DNA from: Mucor racemosus
Taxonomy: Eukaryota; Mucoromycota; Mucoromycetes; Mucorales; Mucoraceae
Direction of reading: 5' to 3'
Assembly (NCBI GenBank): GCA_027405735.1
Contig: JAPEHQ010000006.1
Location: 1,054,001-1,118,000, forward strand
DNA length: 64,000 nucleotides
Shown in pieces: positions 47,930 through 59,687 of this stretch. The position numbers and the translations under genes were made by a program. Numbering within the stretch: the stretch's first letter is position 1; every line of letters starts with the position of its first letter. Below the pieces are notes generated by a model. It ran no database searches, was not told the DNA's origin, and saw only the letters and a list, made by a program, of their open reading frames with translations.

Positions 47930-48350
47930 GATGTATCATTCTTAAACCGGATCATGTCAAATCCAAAAAAGTAAACAATAACAGATCCGGAACCGGAAGT
48001 TCCTTAATTAAATATTAACTATACAATGCTCCTAAAAGCATGGTATAGAAGCATGGTATAGAAGCATGGTATAGAAGCATGGTACAAAAGTATAATACGC
48101 CAGTGCGATATTCCAACGTGATACACCAACATGACACATTACTATTAAATAACATCTAAACTACCTTACCACACCATTAATTCCCCAAATCAAATAGTAT
48201 ATAAACCCTATTAATTTCATTCCAATAAACGATATCTCTTTACTTGATTAAATTTCTAATTTTATTTAACCTAAACATATTTTGATAAATCATAAATATT
48301 TGCAACTACGCACTACGGCTAAGTATAGCTCGAGATTATTTGAATTAATA
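47930..48350 (+). repeat. LTR-like repeat R4, copy a
   Basis: Diverged direct repeat of 49985-50390. Both have a start near GATNTATCATTCTTAA, an AGTATATAAACCCT TATA box, AATAAA or AATAAAC downstream, and the block CTTGATTAAATTTCTA. This resembles LTR promoter and poly(A) layout, but TG..CA ends and a target duplication could not be fixed. Confidence 0.45.
48036..48087. repeat. 13-bp tandem repeat, four units, inside R4 copy a
   Basis: Unit AAGCATGGTATAG; the fourth unit ends ACAA. Absent from R4 copy b. Confidence 0.9.
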
Positions 48351-48454
48351 TTCATTGGGATAGCAGCGTTTTTTTTGTTTGATTTCTACAGTCGGAAATG
48401 GTTGCCTATTTTGTCATAAAAATAAAAACTCATACTTGGCATATTGGTTTTTTT

Positions 48455-49672
48455 GTATTCACAAGGTAAACCTAATTGAAAACTACTCTGCATTTTTTGT
48501 TTCAGCGAAAAATATTAATTCTTTACCGGGAAAATCAAAATAATAGTTCACACTACAGTATAAGGTCTTTGGTAACTGAGTTTCAAAATCGGTTTATTAT
48601 CGATTCGATCCGAAAATGATCAAAAAAACAAATTCGTTTAAATGCTCATGAATTGCAAAGTAAGTAGACCTTACACATTAAATAGTTTTTGTACAGTTTT
48701 GAATTCTATATCCATCTAAACAGAATTTAGACAAATGTTTTACATTAAATTTTGCGAAAAATGCAATTGAAATTTTGAAGGTTTTTTGAAGATATACAAT
48801 ATTTTTTATAAGAATATTTCAAATATAAATTATGAAAATAATGAGAAACAAAATTATTTATCGATCGAGCCATTACTGAAGCTTCTAGCTGCATTTTTCG
48901 TAGAGAAAACAAGGTTTTTGCCAATTTTTTTTAAAATTCAGAATTTAGGATGAGGGTACACAGGGGAAAAATTGAAGCTTGAAACGAGGGTATCTCTTTG
49001 TACACATTTTTTAGGATATTTCTACGAAAAATCAATATTTTGAAAAAAAAAAAATTGCGCTTGAGAGAGCTCATCAAGGTCAATAATATGAATCTAAAAA
49101 AGAATGGTGCTCAATCTAAGAAATATTTTGAAATCTACTATAAAAATTCCAAAAAAATGAAAAAAAAAATAAAAGTGCTCAGAATTTTGTCATACTGAAA
49201 TATGTTATAGAGCATATTGAAAAAAGTATGTTTTATTATTAAAAGTGTTAGTATAGCTTAATTTTTCGTAGAGTTATGGAGCCTCAATGTTTTTAATTTT
49301 TAGCAGTGTAATACCGTGAAAATCTGAAACATTAGCACTAAAAAATCAATACCACCTGCAAAAAATAGGATATTTCCGGATGCTTGTTTTTGGATTAAAA
49401 TTGAACATCTCAGGTACATTAATATATAATTCTTTCCTGGTGTTATTTAGTGAAAAAAAAAGTAAATCAGGGATGAAAAATGAGATTCAGTTTCAAGGAA
49501 AAAGCAGTAATTTTCATGTGCTTTTGTCCTTTAGTAAGATATAGAATAAATTTAGGAATAGTTCGCGTAATGCGACAGATTTATATTTGTTTAGTAGTAT
49601 CTAAAGTGTATTCTAAAAGGCGTTTAACATGAGGTTATGTATAGAAAGGAGGGCACACTCCGACTTCGAAGA
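48455..49672 (-). repeat. Repeat family R1, copy 3 (minus orientation)
   Basis: Reverse complement aligns with 57755-58965 along its full length, including the shared end CATAACCTCATGTTAAACGCC. It lies between the two R4 copies. Confidence 0.75.
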
Positions 49673-49984
49673 TCGAAAACTACGAAAACCAAATTTTGCT
49701 CGACCGGTTACAATAAAAAATAAATAAATATAAAAGGCCATTTTTTATTATTAGAAGTTGTTCTATAAAGGAACAAATTCAATGGCAAAGGCTTACTTTC
49801 AGTACATCGTGACAACAAAGGCTACTCTAGTACTTCCAATACTCCGTCCATTTCATGTCGTCTGGATGTGATTTATTATTTTGATGTGTTAGCATTATTA
49901 TTAACAAGTAGACCTAACAACATTCTCGTTACCAAGTCTAGCTCACAAGTAAAGGCTTTCAAGCTTCATTAGTGCTCATTGATT

Positions 49985-50390
49985 TATCATTCTTAATTGG
50001 ACGTCAAATCTAAAAGTAAAACAATAGTTCATGAACCGAAAGTCAGATCAATTGAACATCAACGAAACTACATTTCCAGTATGATATTACAGCATAATGT
50101 TCCATCATCATGCCGCAGCATTATTTATAGATAACATCTACAATCCTTATCACCTCATGATTTCCCTCAACCCAATTAGTATATAAACCCTCTTTATTTC
50201 CATTTAATAAATAAGATCTCTTGATTAAATTTCTATTTTTTATTTTATAATTTATATTCTGATAAATCACTTACCACTATTTTGTATTTGATTTATAGAA
50301 TTAAGCATTTATAACAGGTACACCTCGCCAAAGCACAAGCACTAAGGGCAAGTAGAGGTCTTGAGATCAAATATATTCAATCTTCGCAGC
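49985..50390 (+). repeat. LTR-like repeat R4, copy b
   Basis: Partner of 47930-48350; see that entry for shared landmarks. The two are in direct orientation about 1.6 kb apart, with an inverted R1 copy between them and no gag/pol frame. Confidence 0.45.
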
Positions 50391-50877
50391 GTATTGCGAA
50401 CTCATTTGAAACTATTTAATTGCTTAAATATTTAAATTACACATCGCATCCCCAATTGTTCCGCTATACGCAGCATGAAAAAATTATCAAGTCTAGGAAT
50501 GTATAGTAGATTTGAAATACGTTTTGTTTCTTTAAAGTATAGCACCAATTTTATCATTGGAGAGTACTTGACACATATGCATCAAAACATCTGAAAAAAA
50601 CAGACCAAAATTGCCAACTGGTGCGAATAAATGTTTCAGTTCCACATGAATGAAAAATACTAAAATCCGTAAAAAATTACACTTTAATGATGCTTTAAAA
50701 AAAAATGATACCAATATTTAAAAAGTCTAGTTTAGATATTCATCAGATGATAATTTAGTTCCTTTAGTTATGAATTCGCTTATTATGACGGAATCTTGTT
50801 ATGTGCAACATCAAATTGTATAAATACAAGACATGACACCCAGAAATCTGTTACATTATTTAACACATAAAATAAAA

Positions 50878-51138
50878 ATGAATTCTTCTCCCTCGAAAAC
50901 TGAAGCTACAAAAGATCAATACGTTGGTGATACTAAACGAAATGTCGGCTCTGCTGTAGGCAATGAAGACCTTCAAGCAAGAGGTCAAGCACAAAATAAT
51001 GATGGTTTGATCCAAGAAACAACTGCAAACGCAGCTAATTTAGTATCGGGTGTCGTAAATGGTGCTACAGGAACTGTCCAAGGTGTCCTTGGAGGTCTTG
51101 GAGGTCTTTTAGGTGGTGGTGGCCAAAACAATAAATAA
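50878..51138 (+). CDS. CsbD-like small stress protein
   Basis: Single exon, 86 aa from the ATG at 50878 (an in-frame ATG at 50833 would add 15 residues). The segment DQYVGDTKRNVGSAVGNEDL followed by QARGQAQ matches the CsbD pattern (G..K..VG...GNE.L...G..Q). A Gly-rich tail follows (VQGVLGGLGGLLGGGG). CsbD-like proteins are small, hydrophilic and stress-induced in bacteria and fungi; their biochemical role is unclear. The shorter start is preferred because the conserved part begins right after it and the extra N-terminus looks unrelated. Its stop lies 88 bp before the stop of the convergent molybdopterin synthase gene. Confidence 0.85.
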   Translation: MNSSPSKTEATKDQYVGDTKRNVGSAVGNEDLQARGQAQNNDGLIQETTANAANLVSGVVNGATGTVQGVLGGLGGLLGGGGQNNK

Positions 51139-51225
51139 TCTCATCGAATCTCTTGTATATATAAACTCTATATCTTTTTTTTTTTTTTGAAAATAAATAA
51201 CTATAATTTATTTAATAATTACAAT

Positions 51226-51725
51226 TCAATGCTTTTTACAACCATGACAGGCTCCTTTCCATTCGCTCCCATCCTCGTACACTTCTCTTTTCCAGATAGG
51301 GCATCTGTACTTTAATTCATCGATAAGATAACGAGCTGCATCCATTGAATCAGCTCTGTGTTTTGAAGATGTGGCTACAACCACACTGACTTTTCCAACT
51401 GGCACAATCCCTGTTCTGTGGTATATAGCAATATGCTTCAAATCCCATCTATCTCTAGCTTCTTTGATTAATTCTGCTAATAATTTCTTTGCCATGGGTA
51501 TATAAGCTTCGTATTCTAATTCAATTACTGCTTTATCTATTATAGTTTTATTAGTAAGAACATTCATAGAATAACTTTTAATTGATTTTTACCTTCAAAA
51601 GTGTTTCTTGTTGTGCCCGAAAATGTAGTGATAGCACCAGCACCATCGTCTTGAACTAACCCAGAAATATAATCTAACGTTGGTAACCCATCGGCAGATA
51701 TCTCGACAATGTCTCTGCAGGCCAT
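51226..51725 (-). CDS. MOCS2B: Molybdopterin synthase catalytic (large) subunit, MoaE/MOCS2B
   Basis: Two exons, 51725-51593 and 51536-51226, join in frame to give 147 aa. Conserved stretches: GAGAITTFSGTTRNTFEG at the splice junction, VIELEYEAYIPMAKKLL, IAIYHRTGIVPVGKVSVVVA, SSKHR and CPIWKREVYEDGSEWKG, holding the Arg/His and Lys residues used for substrate binding. The enzyme adds two sulphurs carried by the small subunit (MoaD/MOCS2A) to precursor Z, making molybdopterin in the cytosol. An upstream in-frame ATG at 51800 would add 25 residues without conservation, so the ATG at 51725 is preferred, giving a usual family length. The short tail KGACHGCKKH carries two Cys. Confidence 0.92.
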
Positions 51726-52327
51726 TTGAATGTATGAAAAAGAAGCGAATAATACGATTCTCGGACCATTCGAGCTGGGCGGTTTCTTAAATGATTTCAA
51801 ATTTTTCTTTCAGTACAGATGTCAGTCTCTTGATTAGACTATAATGCAAATTTAGATACGTATTTCATAGAGCTGCAATATTATCAATTGATGCAAATTT
51901 ATTCAAATATATATATATATTATAGAATTGTTTATGCCCATCAAAAGAATGTACATTTGTATTTGTTTTTTTATAATAAACTTTGTCCATTGTGATGTTC
52001 ATTTAAAACGGTATAAATTCAAACGAATTTAATGAATGAAATCTTACAGAAGAAAATACTCTTGCACGCTATTATTTGTTGCATATATATATATTCTGTT
52101 TTTTTACTAGTATTAGATCATAAAGCGCCCACAGAAACCCTTTGAACATGATCGTAATCATAAATGTCCATCAACATTTTCTTCTACTGCTCCTCATCAC
52201 CACCTTCAAATAGGGTTAGATTTCCGCTTTGACAAAGCGCCAAACTTGTCTGTACCGTCACGGTTAATTACCTTTGAAACGCATCTACACTAACGCTTCT
52301 TTGTCTTTTTGCTGATTCAAATACAAA

Positions 52328-54010
52328 ATGATGTTCTTGGGTAGAAAACGAGCACTTCAAACCAAATCAATTACTCAAACGTAACGAAAAATTACACGAA
52401 TTTATCATGAAATATACTTATACACCTTTTATTAGTGGGATTGTCGATACAAAAAGCCAGTTAAATGAACAGGTAAAGATCACTTTATTTTTTTGGATAA
52501 AGACATCAATTTACTTACACCACGATAGAGATCAAAAGAAATTATGAATATATTCATGCAACAAACCGAGTTAACACCTGTTGAAGATGATTTACCTATC
52601 GCAAAACTCAAAAAAGAAGCCGATATGTCGCTATACAAAACAGCCTGTTTATCGAAATATTCTGAAGATGTTCAATTAATATGGTCACTGGCCATAGCAT
52701 TAAACAGTTCCGATCAGAAGGTATCAGTCAAAAAATGGATTCGTGATTTAGTCCATCCCGGCCTGGAAAGTCAATTAAAGAGGTCAAGAGAAATTCATGT
52801 AAATGATCCATTCATTACCACATTTGTCAATTTATCATTTGGTCAATACGATGCAGCAAGTGAAAGTGCACAATCACAAAATGATTTCAATTTGGCAATG
52901 TATATTATTCATTCAGAATATAAAGATACTACTAAAGTTGTTCAGCAGCAAATTTCTGATTTCAAGAAAGGAGGACAATGGCAAAATATGACAGTGTTTC
53001 ACAAGAAATGCTGGCATATTATTGCAGGTAATTTGGGATACATTCAAGAAGATGGTTTCGTTGCTACAGAAGGTGTATATTGGCAATGCACATTAGGAAT
53101 GTACATTTGGTTTGGCAATCGATTTGATTGTTTTGACTTGAGACTCTATAATAAGGCCCTCGATAGCAATATACCCGGTATTCATCAACTAAAGACAGTA
53201 AAACACACTGCAATTCCTGATGATCGATGTCACTGGTATCAATTATTGCAATGGTGGATCGGAAATGAAAAGGAAGCAAAAATTGACGATTGGCCATTGG
53301 ATTTGGTATGGCTATTGTCTATTTACAAGCAACCAAATAAGATTGATGAGAAATATGCATTAAATTGGATTGAATATTTGGAAAGACAAGACCAAGCTGA
53401 ATTAGCAATATACGCTACTTTTTTCTTATCAAGGTAATATACAACATTTATAGATGCTTTTTATGCAAGCGAATTCATAATAGCATTCATTTAGACCTTC
53501 TGATAAGTTGAGTTATATCCTACGTCAATGTGAGTGGGATAACGAAGAAAAATTGATAAATGCCTACCATATACCCAAAAAGCAAGTATTCATCGCTAAA
53601 GCATTGAATGCGCATGATTCTTGGGATTACGAAGGAGAATATAAATTTTTAGTTCAAGGAGGTTTAAAGGAACAAGCTAAAATGGCATTGTTACATTTTC
53701 TTCTTCCAAGGACATTTGATGGTAAGCATATTTTGTAATAATTCTCCAATGGATAATTAATTTATCTCAATACTTAGATGATGAAAATGCTATGAAAAGA
53801 AGCTTAAAATTCCTTGGTGATTATCCATTTCCTGATGCAGAAATTAACACATTAACAAACATTTACAAAATCATCATTTCGAAAGAAAAAGCAGAGAACT
53901 TTGATCAATATATGCAAGAATTGGAAAATTTACAATCGAAATATCAATCAAAAAACCTAAATATTCTCTTAAAGGATTTAATGGAATCAATAATGGAAGT
54001 TTCTCAATAA
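52328..54010 (+). CDS. NUP96: Nucleoporin Nup96 (Nup145C/Nup189C) helical protein, stand-alone and short
   Basis: Five exons in this model, 52328-52380, 52436-52472, 52529-53433, 53495-53721 and 53778-54010, give 484 aa. A simpler start at 52407 removes the first intron (476 aa). The body matches Nup96 helical repeats: VQLIWSLAIALN, FNLAMYIIHS (compare LALLLSQ), CTLGMYIWFGNR, CHWYQLLQWW, LAIYATFFLSR and the late block YHIPKKQVFIAKALNAH to LVQGGLKEQAKMALLH. Nup96 is part of the Y-complex scaffold of the nuclear pore. In most eukaryotes it is released from a Nup98-Nup96 precursor by autoproteolysis; here no Nup98 part is upstream and an in-frame TGA at 52313 precedes the start. The MFLGRKRAL exon may echo the LFMGRSFRV motif of the family. 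It is convergent with the next gene, 14 bp apart. Confidence 0.75.
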
Positions 54011-54024
54011 ACAAATACATTTTA

Positions 54025-54357
54025 TTAATATCTTGAAGAAGAATAAGCGTATTTTTTATAAGCCAATACAAGTGCAACACCAGTAACTAAACCTTTATAA
54101 AAGTTAATGGCAGCAGGAGAGCACAAAAAGTTTTCTGCCTCTTGGATCTTGGGTCCAGCTCTTCTCTTGAGATCAGCTAATTCAGCTTTCAATTTATTAA
54201 CTTCTTCTTCTGCACGCTTTGCTGCTCTGTCAACATCTTCGTTTGCATTGTCCAACTTTTTATCGACGGTTTTAGCAGCATCAGAGGCACCTTCACGCAG
54301 CGTATTCTCAATTTCATCAGCCTTTTGAGAAGCCTTGGATTTGTTGTTGTGAGCCAT
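54025..54357 (-). CDS. Small coiled-coil protein with C-terminal hydrophobic segment
   Basis: Single exon, 110 aa. Residues about 10-75 are charged and heptad-like (ADEIENTLREGASDAAKTV onward, then KLKAELADLKRRAG), so a coiled coil or amphipathic helix is likely. Then comes a membrane-type segment, FYKGLVTGVALVLAYKKY, near the C-terminus. The layout suits a tail-anchored or peripheral organelle protein; a mitochondrial outer-membrane location is possible but unproven. I do not recognise the family. Compact codon-level quality and a clean start at MAHNN support a real gene. Its stop is 14 bp from the NUP96 stop, so the two transcripts must overlap at their 3' ends. Confidence 0.75.
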   Translation of the reverse strand: MAHNNKSKASQKADEIENTLREGASDAAKTVDKKLDNANEDVDRAAKRAEEEVNKLKAELADLKRRAGPKIQEAENFLCSPAAINFYKGLVTGVALVLAYKKYAYSSSRY

Positions 54358-54512
54358 TATTATATGTATTATTATATTAGAAAAAAAAAAGAAGATGTAT
54401 ACACGATTGAAAAAAAAAAAAGGCCTTGAATATTATTTTATTTATACTAATTCAAAAAAGAGAGAGAAAAGACCCTCGCTGAATCATTAATTTACGAGAC
54501 AAAATCCTCTAA

Positions 54513-55486
54513 TTAATGGACGTAATCTTTCTTAACGATAGCGTTGAAAGTCTCTGCATTAAATGCATATTCCTTGACGAATTCTGCTTCCATTTCATGC
54601 ATGCGAGATCCAATCAATACAAGAGAATGAAGAGGTCCTCCAAAATCTACGTCAACTAATTCTTCTAATGTACCAGCAACAATCTTTTGGGTATTTGTGC
54701 CAATACGGGCACAACCAATAGCTAATGAATCAGGCTTACAAATACCTTCTCCACGCTTCTCCTCAATTTCCAAAAGTTGTTCAACAGCTTCATTTACTGT
54801 CATATAACGAGGTGGCTCATAGATCAAACGGCCTCTGTGTAATTATTATAAATGAGATAAATTTCAAATAAATTATAGATATTGTCTATTACCTTGCCAT
54901 GTTTTCAATGCTTTGTTCCTTTACCTTGATATCCAATAAACATAAAGTGTGAAGACCAATTTGATGGTTTTCCTTGACACGATCATAGAAACTATCAGGA
55001 CGCCATGTCTCGGTAAAGAAGACAATAGAAATAGTTTGTCCAAAGTTGTATAATTGAAGACCACAAGCACCAATTGCGTTCATAATGGAAGCATTATGAA
55101 TGACTTTGACAGGAATATTCATCTCACGAGCACGAATGACAAGATCAGTGTGAGTAGTAGCACTAATGGTGTATGTGAGTGAGCATTTTCCTTTGATATA
55201 ATATACAAATAAATCATCAAATTTACCCATAAGGATCACCTACAACCAAAAATGAGACATCTACATTATCAGCATTGGCAAGAATGGTATCACTATCAGA
55301 TTCAACCATTTCACGATCGGCAATAACAACATCTTTGCCATAGTATTCTTCTAATTTCTCCTTTCCAACAGTCAAAATAGAGGTATAAGCTTCGAGATAA
55401 ATACGCTCGGAGCCCTTGACGGCTTCTAATCCAGCAACAGTAATGTCCTTTTCGTCACCTAAACCGAGACCAACAACGTACAACAT
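54513..55486 (-). CDS. DPH5: Diphthine methyl ester synthase Dph5
   Basis: Three exons, 55486-55227, 55162-54893 and 54834-54513, give 283 aa. Landmarks of the SAM-dependent tetrapyrrole-methylase fold: [20 protein letters not shown] at the start, [20 protein letters not shown] across the first intron, [56 protein letters not shown] and a C-terminal [15 protein letters not shown]. The enzyme methylates the modified histidine of translation factor eEF2 on the path to diphthamide. The ATG at 55486 is chosen because MLYVVGLGL is the conserved start; an upstream ATG at 55507 adds seven unconserved residues. No defects. It is divergent from RPC19 across about 0.8 kb. Confidence 0.96.
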
Positions 55487-56298
55487 ATTAGTAATATAGT
55501 ATTGCAAAAAGATTTGAGAATTATGTCAAAACGTATAAACTTTTTTACATTTACAGTAGTCACTGGTGCGGCTGCAATGAAGTTTTGGCAATGCTTCACT
55601 CATGCAAAACAGCTCTACTGAAGTTGTGCGTTCGCTGTGTGAAAAATCATGTAAATCTTATTTTGAAGGATTTTTGTATGCCCAAGTTTTATGAAAAAAT
55701 GCAATTGCAACTTTTAGATATATTTCATAATATCTTGGCTATACTCTTGCATTATTTTTTGTGCCTTTTTTTTTGTCAGATTCGTAAATAAAATGCTTCT
55801 CAAAGGCATGTCTAACATGGAATCAAACAAAATCATGACAAAAAAAAAAAAAAAAAAAGCTTGAAAAAAAAGCAGAAAGCATTTGATTTGCATCCGTAAA
55901 CTTTATACACTTCTGTATTGCATATTTTTTGGTTTCTATCTATCAATTTACAGTACTTGTGCATTGATTTTGGCATTTTGTATTCATATTATTTGAAACA
56001 TCGATGATTAATGGATCGGATGTAGCAAAAATTTACAAGTTTCCAGCCCATTGTTATGGTCAATTTTTTTCATTGAATACAATAACAATTGCCTTAGATT
56101 TGCTTGGTTTATACAGAAAAGATATTTGTCGATCATTGCATCAAGGGTTTGCTTCCTGTCAATTCAGTATCACTGATCTGCTTTAACGATTTACTATAAG
56201 CCACATCCTAAACTGTCACGGATAGCTGTTTTTTCTAAAAAAAATGTATCCGTCTCGACAATGTCTTCTTTTCTACATTAAACACATATTAGAATATA
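55487..56298. promoter_or_regulatory. Divergent intergenic region, DPH5 / RPC19
   Basis: 812 bp holding both promoters. An A run lies at about 55840-55858. Short frames inside have no family signature. Confidence 0.4.
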
Positions 56299-56972
56299 AT
56301 GGCACCAGCTCGCAAAGAAGAAGAAGACAAGCCTGTCGCTGTCGATCAAGATGAACAAATGGACGTCGATGAAACATCCGAAGTTGAGGAACAAGAAGAG
56401 GAAGAGGAAGAGAACTCGGACGAAGAAATGGAAGAGGAACCCGATTTGGTTGTTAGTGCTGATAAGATTGAAATTGTAAGCATTAATATAAGAATAGACA
56501 AAAGCTTGGTATTAACAGATTATTTCATAGGTTGGTACCCATGGTGATCCTACTGCCATGACCTTCTGTTTCAAGGAAGAAGACCATACTCTTGGCAACG
56601 CATTGAGACATGTCATTAACAAAAAGTAAGAATTTTAAAAATATTTAGCTTGTATTATTTGCCTAACTTTTGCTAATTCATTAGCCGTGATGTTGATTTC
56701 TGTGGTTACTCCATTCCTCATCCCTCAGAAGCTAAAATGAATGTTCGCATTCAAACCACAGGTAAGACTAATTAATATGCTTCAGAAAGATACAATCAAA
56801 TTTATACCATTTTTTTTTATTATTATTATTTTTCCCGCTAGATAAAACAAATGCGATAGATGCTTTGAAGACAGGCCTTCAAGATTTGTATGATTTAGTT
56901 GCTCATGTTCGTGAATCATACGCCGAGGATTTAGCAAAGAAGGAGTACGTTGAATTCGAGGAAATTGCATAA
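56299..56972 (+). CDS. RPC19: RNA polymerase I and III shared subunit AC19
   Basis: Four exons, 56299-56475, 56531-56625, 56685-56761 and 56842-56972, give 159 aa. An acidic N-terminal extension (about residues 5-48, dense in Glu/Asp) precedes the RpoL/Rpb11-type dimerisation fold: [52 protein letters not shown] and [22 protein letters not shown]19 pairs with AC40 to form the alpha-like platform on which Pol I and Pol III assemble in the nucleus. Length and order match the family; acidic tails are also seen in yeast. Intron phases agree throughout, and no odd residues were noted. Confidence 0.96.
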
Positions 56973-57754
56973 ATGCAACAAAATTACATTTTTAAAAAAA
57001 ACAACATCAAGATAAAGAGGATTCATTGACAGTTGTTATTAGAGTTCGATATCAGATTTTTATACATAACCCATTTACACAACAACATGAAGATATTACA
57101 ACTTTTTTTTTTTTTTTTTGGTTTTTAATCTTATAAATAAATTAAATCTTGAAAAAGCAACATACACTGGGATATTTAAGCTATTTTGGATTTCTCAGTT
57201 TTAGATAATAGTGTTAAAGGGCATCATTGTTTGCTGATGGATTTTTTTTTAAAAAAAAAACTTGGTTCTGAGAAACTTTTATGCAATTCCTTTCTTTTAA
57301 CGGACACACCTTGATGATATGTGGCAGTGGTTGACGAGAAGCATTTTCATCAAAGCCGAGCAATTTCAAATTATGCCCAACTTGAAGTTTTCAATATTCT
57401 TGATTGCATTAATTACTAACAGCTAAATGTGTTCATCAGTTACGAGGCTTTGACGTATTAGATGTTTGTAACGTACCTCCATTTCGCTGTAAAAGCGCAA
57501 GTTCTTCTCCTTTGTCTTCAAAGATGTTTGATACTTTTAACTTATTTTCTCGATACAAGGAATAAACATTTCTTTCCACAAGTAAAGGCATTCATTATAC
57601 GCCTGCACAAAGTGCACCTTCAGTATCATTAACTTTTTGAAAGTGGCCGTCATCTACTTGCTTCAATTTCAATACATAATATCCCGTTCATTTCTTTTAA
57701 CTGATCATTGGCATAAGGTTTCGATTTATCAACCTCTCTGTATTCACTACTCAT
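56973..57754. other. Intergenic DNA with a decayed coding-like stretch
   Basis: The minus strand over about 57690-57430 reads LKLKQVDDGHFQKVNDTEGA and then, after two stops, VERNVYSLYRENKLKVSN and IFEDKGEELALLQRNGG. The composition is protein-like, but the frame is broken and no family is recognised. It may be a pseudogene scrap or retroelement remnant. Confidence 0.3.
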
Positions 57755-58965
57755 AGGTGTCCTCTTTTCTATGCATAACCTCATGTTAAACGCCTTTTAA
57801 AATATACTTTAGATACTACTAAACAAATATAAATTGGTCGCATTATGCTACCTATCCCTAAATTTATTTTATATCTCACGAAAGACTCAAAAACGCGTAA
57901 AATTCACTGCTTTTTCCTTGAAAACTGGGTCTCATTTTTCATCCCTGCTCTACTTTTTTTTTCACTAAATAACACCAAGAAAAAATTATATGCCAATATA
58001 CCTGAGATGTTCAGCTTTAATTCAAAAACAAGTATCCGGAAATATCCTACTTTTTGCGGGTGGTATTAATTTTTCAGTGCTAAGGTTTCAGATTTTTTAC
58101 GCGTATTTCACTGCTAATGGATTGAAAACTTTGAGGCTTCATATCTCTAGAAAAAATTAAGCTATACTAACACTTTTTAATATTAAAACTTACTTATTTT
58201 GAAGTGCCCTATAGCATATTTTAATATAAAAAAATTCTGAGTACTTTTTTTTTTTTTTTTCATTTTTTTAGAATTTTTATAGTAGATTTCAAAATACTTT
58301 TTAAATTTAACAGCATTTTTTTTACATACGTATCATCAAGCTTGTTGAGCTCTCTCGTATGCAATTTAGTTTTTTTCAAAATATTGATTTTTCGTGGAGA
58401 TATCCTAAAAAATGTGTACAAAAGAATACTCTCGTTTCAAGCTTCAATTTTCCCTTGTGTACCCTCATCCTAAATCCTGAATTTGAAAAAAAAATTGACA
58501 GAAACCTTGTTTTCTCTATGAAAAATGCAGCTAGAAGCTTCAGTAATGGCTCTATCGATAGATAATTTTGCTGCACATAATCTCCATTACTTATATTTAA
58601 AATATGTTTATAAAAAGTGGTACGTATCCTTAAAAAACTTCCAAATTTTCGACTGCATTTTACAAAAAATTTAATATGGTATGTTGGTTAAAAAATTGTT
58701 TCAGGGAATGCAGAATCCAAAACTCTACAGAAAACATTTAATGCACTAATTAAACTTACTTTGCAGTTCATGAGCAATAAATGATTTTGATTTTTTGATC
58801 ATTTTTTGATCGATTTCACAACAACAACAACAACATATCGATTTTGGAACCCAGCTATGGTAGGGTTTAAGCTGTAATATGTTCCTATTATTTTGATTAT
58901 CTCGATATTTTTTTGCTGAAACAAAAAATGCAAGATAGCTTTTAGTTGGATCTGTCTTGTGAATA
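57755..58965 (+). repeat. Repeat family R1, copy 4
   Basis: Full-length relative of 48455-49672 (-). Starts near CTATGCATAACCTCATGTT and ends near ATCTGTCTTGTGAATA. It contains a short local (AAC)n block at about 58821-58835 that the other copies lack. The frames at 57845-58069 and 58359-58565 correspond to those in copy 1. Confidence 0.78.
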
Positions 58966-59687
58966 ATACTATAATAGCTTTGTTTTGGTAAACTTTCTAA
59001 GGGTGCTTCTATAGAAAATGGCTACTAAATAAACAAATATGCGTAAAATCAAATTCGATTTTGCATATGAAACTCATGTAAAAAGGGCAAATTAATGAGA
59101 TTATATTATGTTTTGGCATATGGCATTTAAAGATACACTAATAAAAAGGACTGGAATAACTCATCAAGTCAAATATCGAGTTTAATTAATAATATCTTTG
59201 TCATTGCCAGCAAAATATACGTAATTTAAAGCCGGTGCATCATTCTCAGTAATATACTTTGTTTCAATAACTAATCGAAAACCAAAAGTGTACGCTATGA
59301 GACTATGAGTTTTGTTGTGGCTATCTGTAAAGCACTATGTCATTTGCATATACACTAGAACTATGGATCGGCATGCTTTTTTTATGCAAAAATTGTGAAC
59401 ATAAATAAACTCTTTCAACCTTTGTGAGTTCTTGCATTTTTCTGCCACTTTCTCACAATATTCACATTTTGCCTATGCTCAATACACTACTATTTACAAC
59501 AACCAAATTTTATATCTAATGTCAATCAGCTGAGTTTGCACTGTATACATATCAAAATGGTAAATTACTTTATTTATACCTACTATTTTTAAATATAATT
59601 TCTGTGCATTAATGCTAAAAGCATAAAGTCTCTCGCAACATGTCTCACCATTATTTAAGGATTAAAAACTAAATTATTTATTACAAT
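58966..59687. other. Gene-free AT-rich DNA downstream of the metacaspase gene
   Basis: No family-like frame or repeat partner recognised. Confidence 0.4.
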
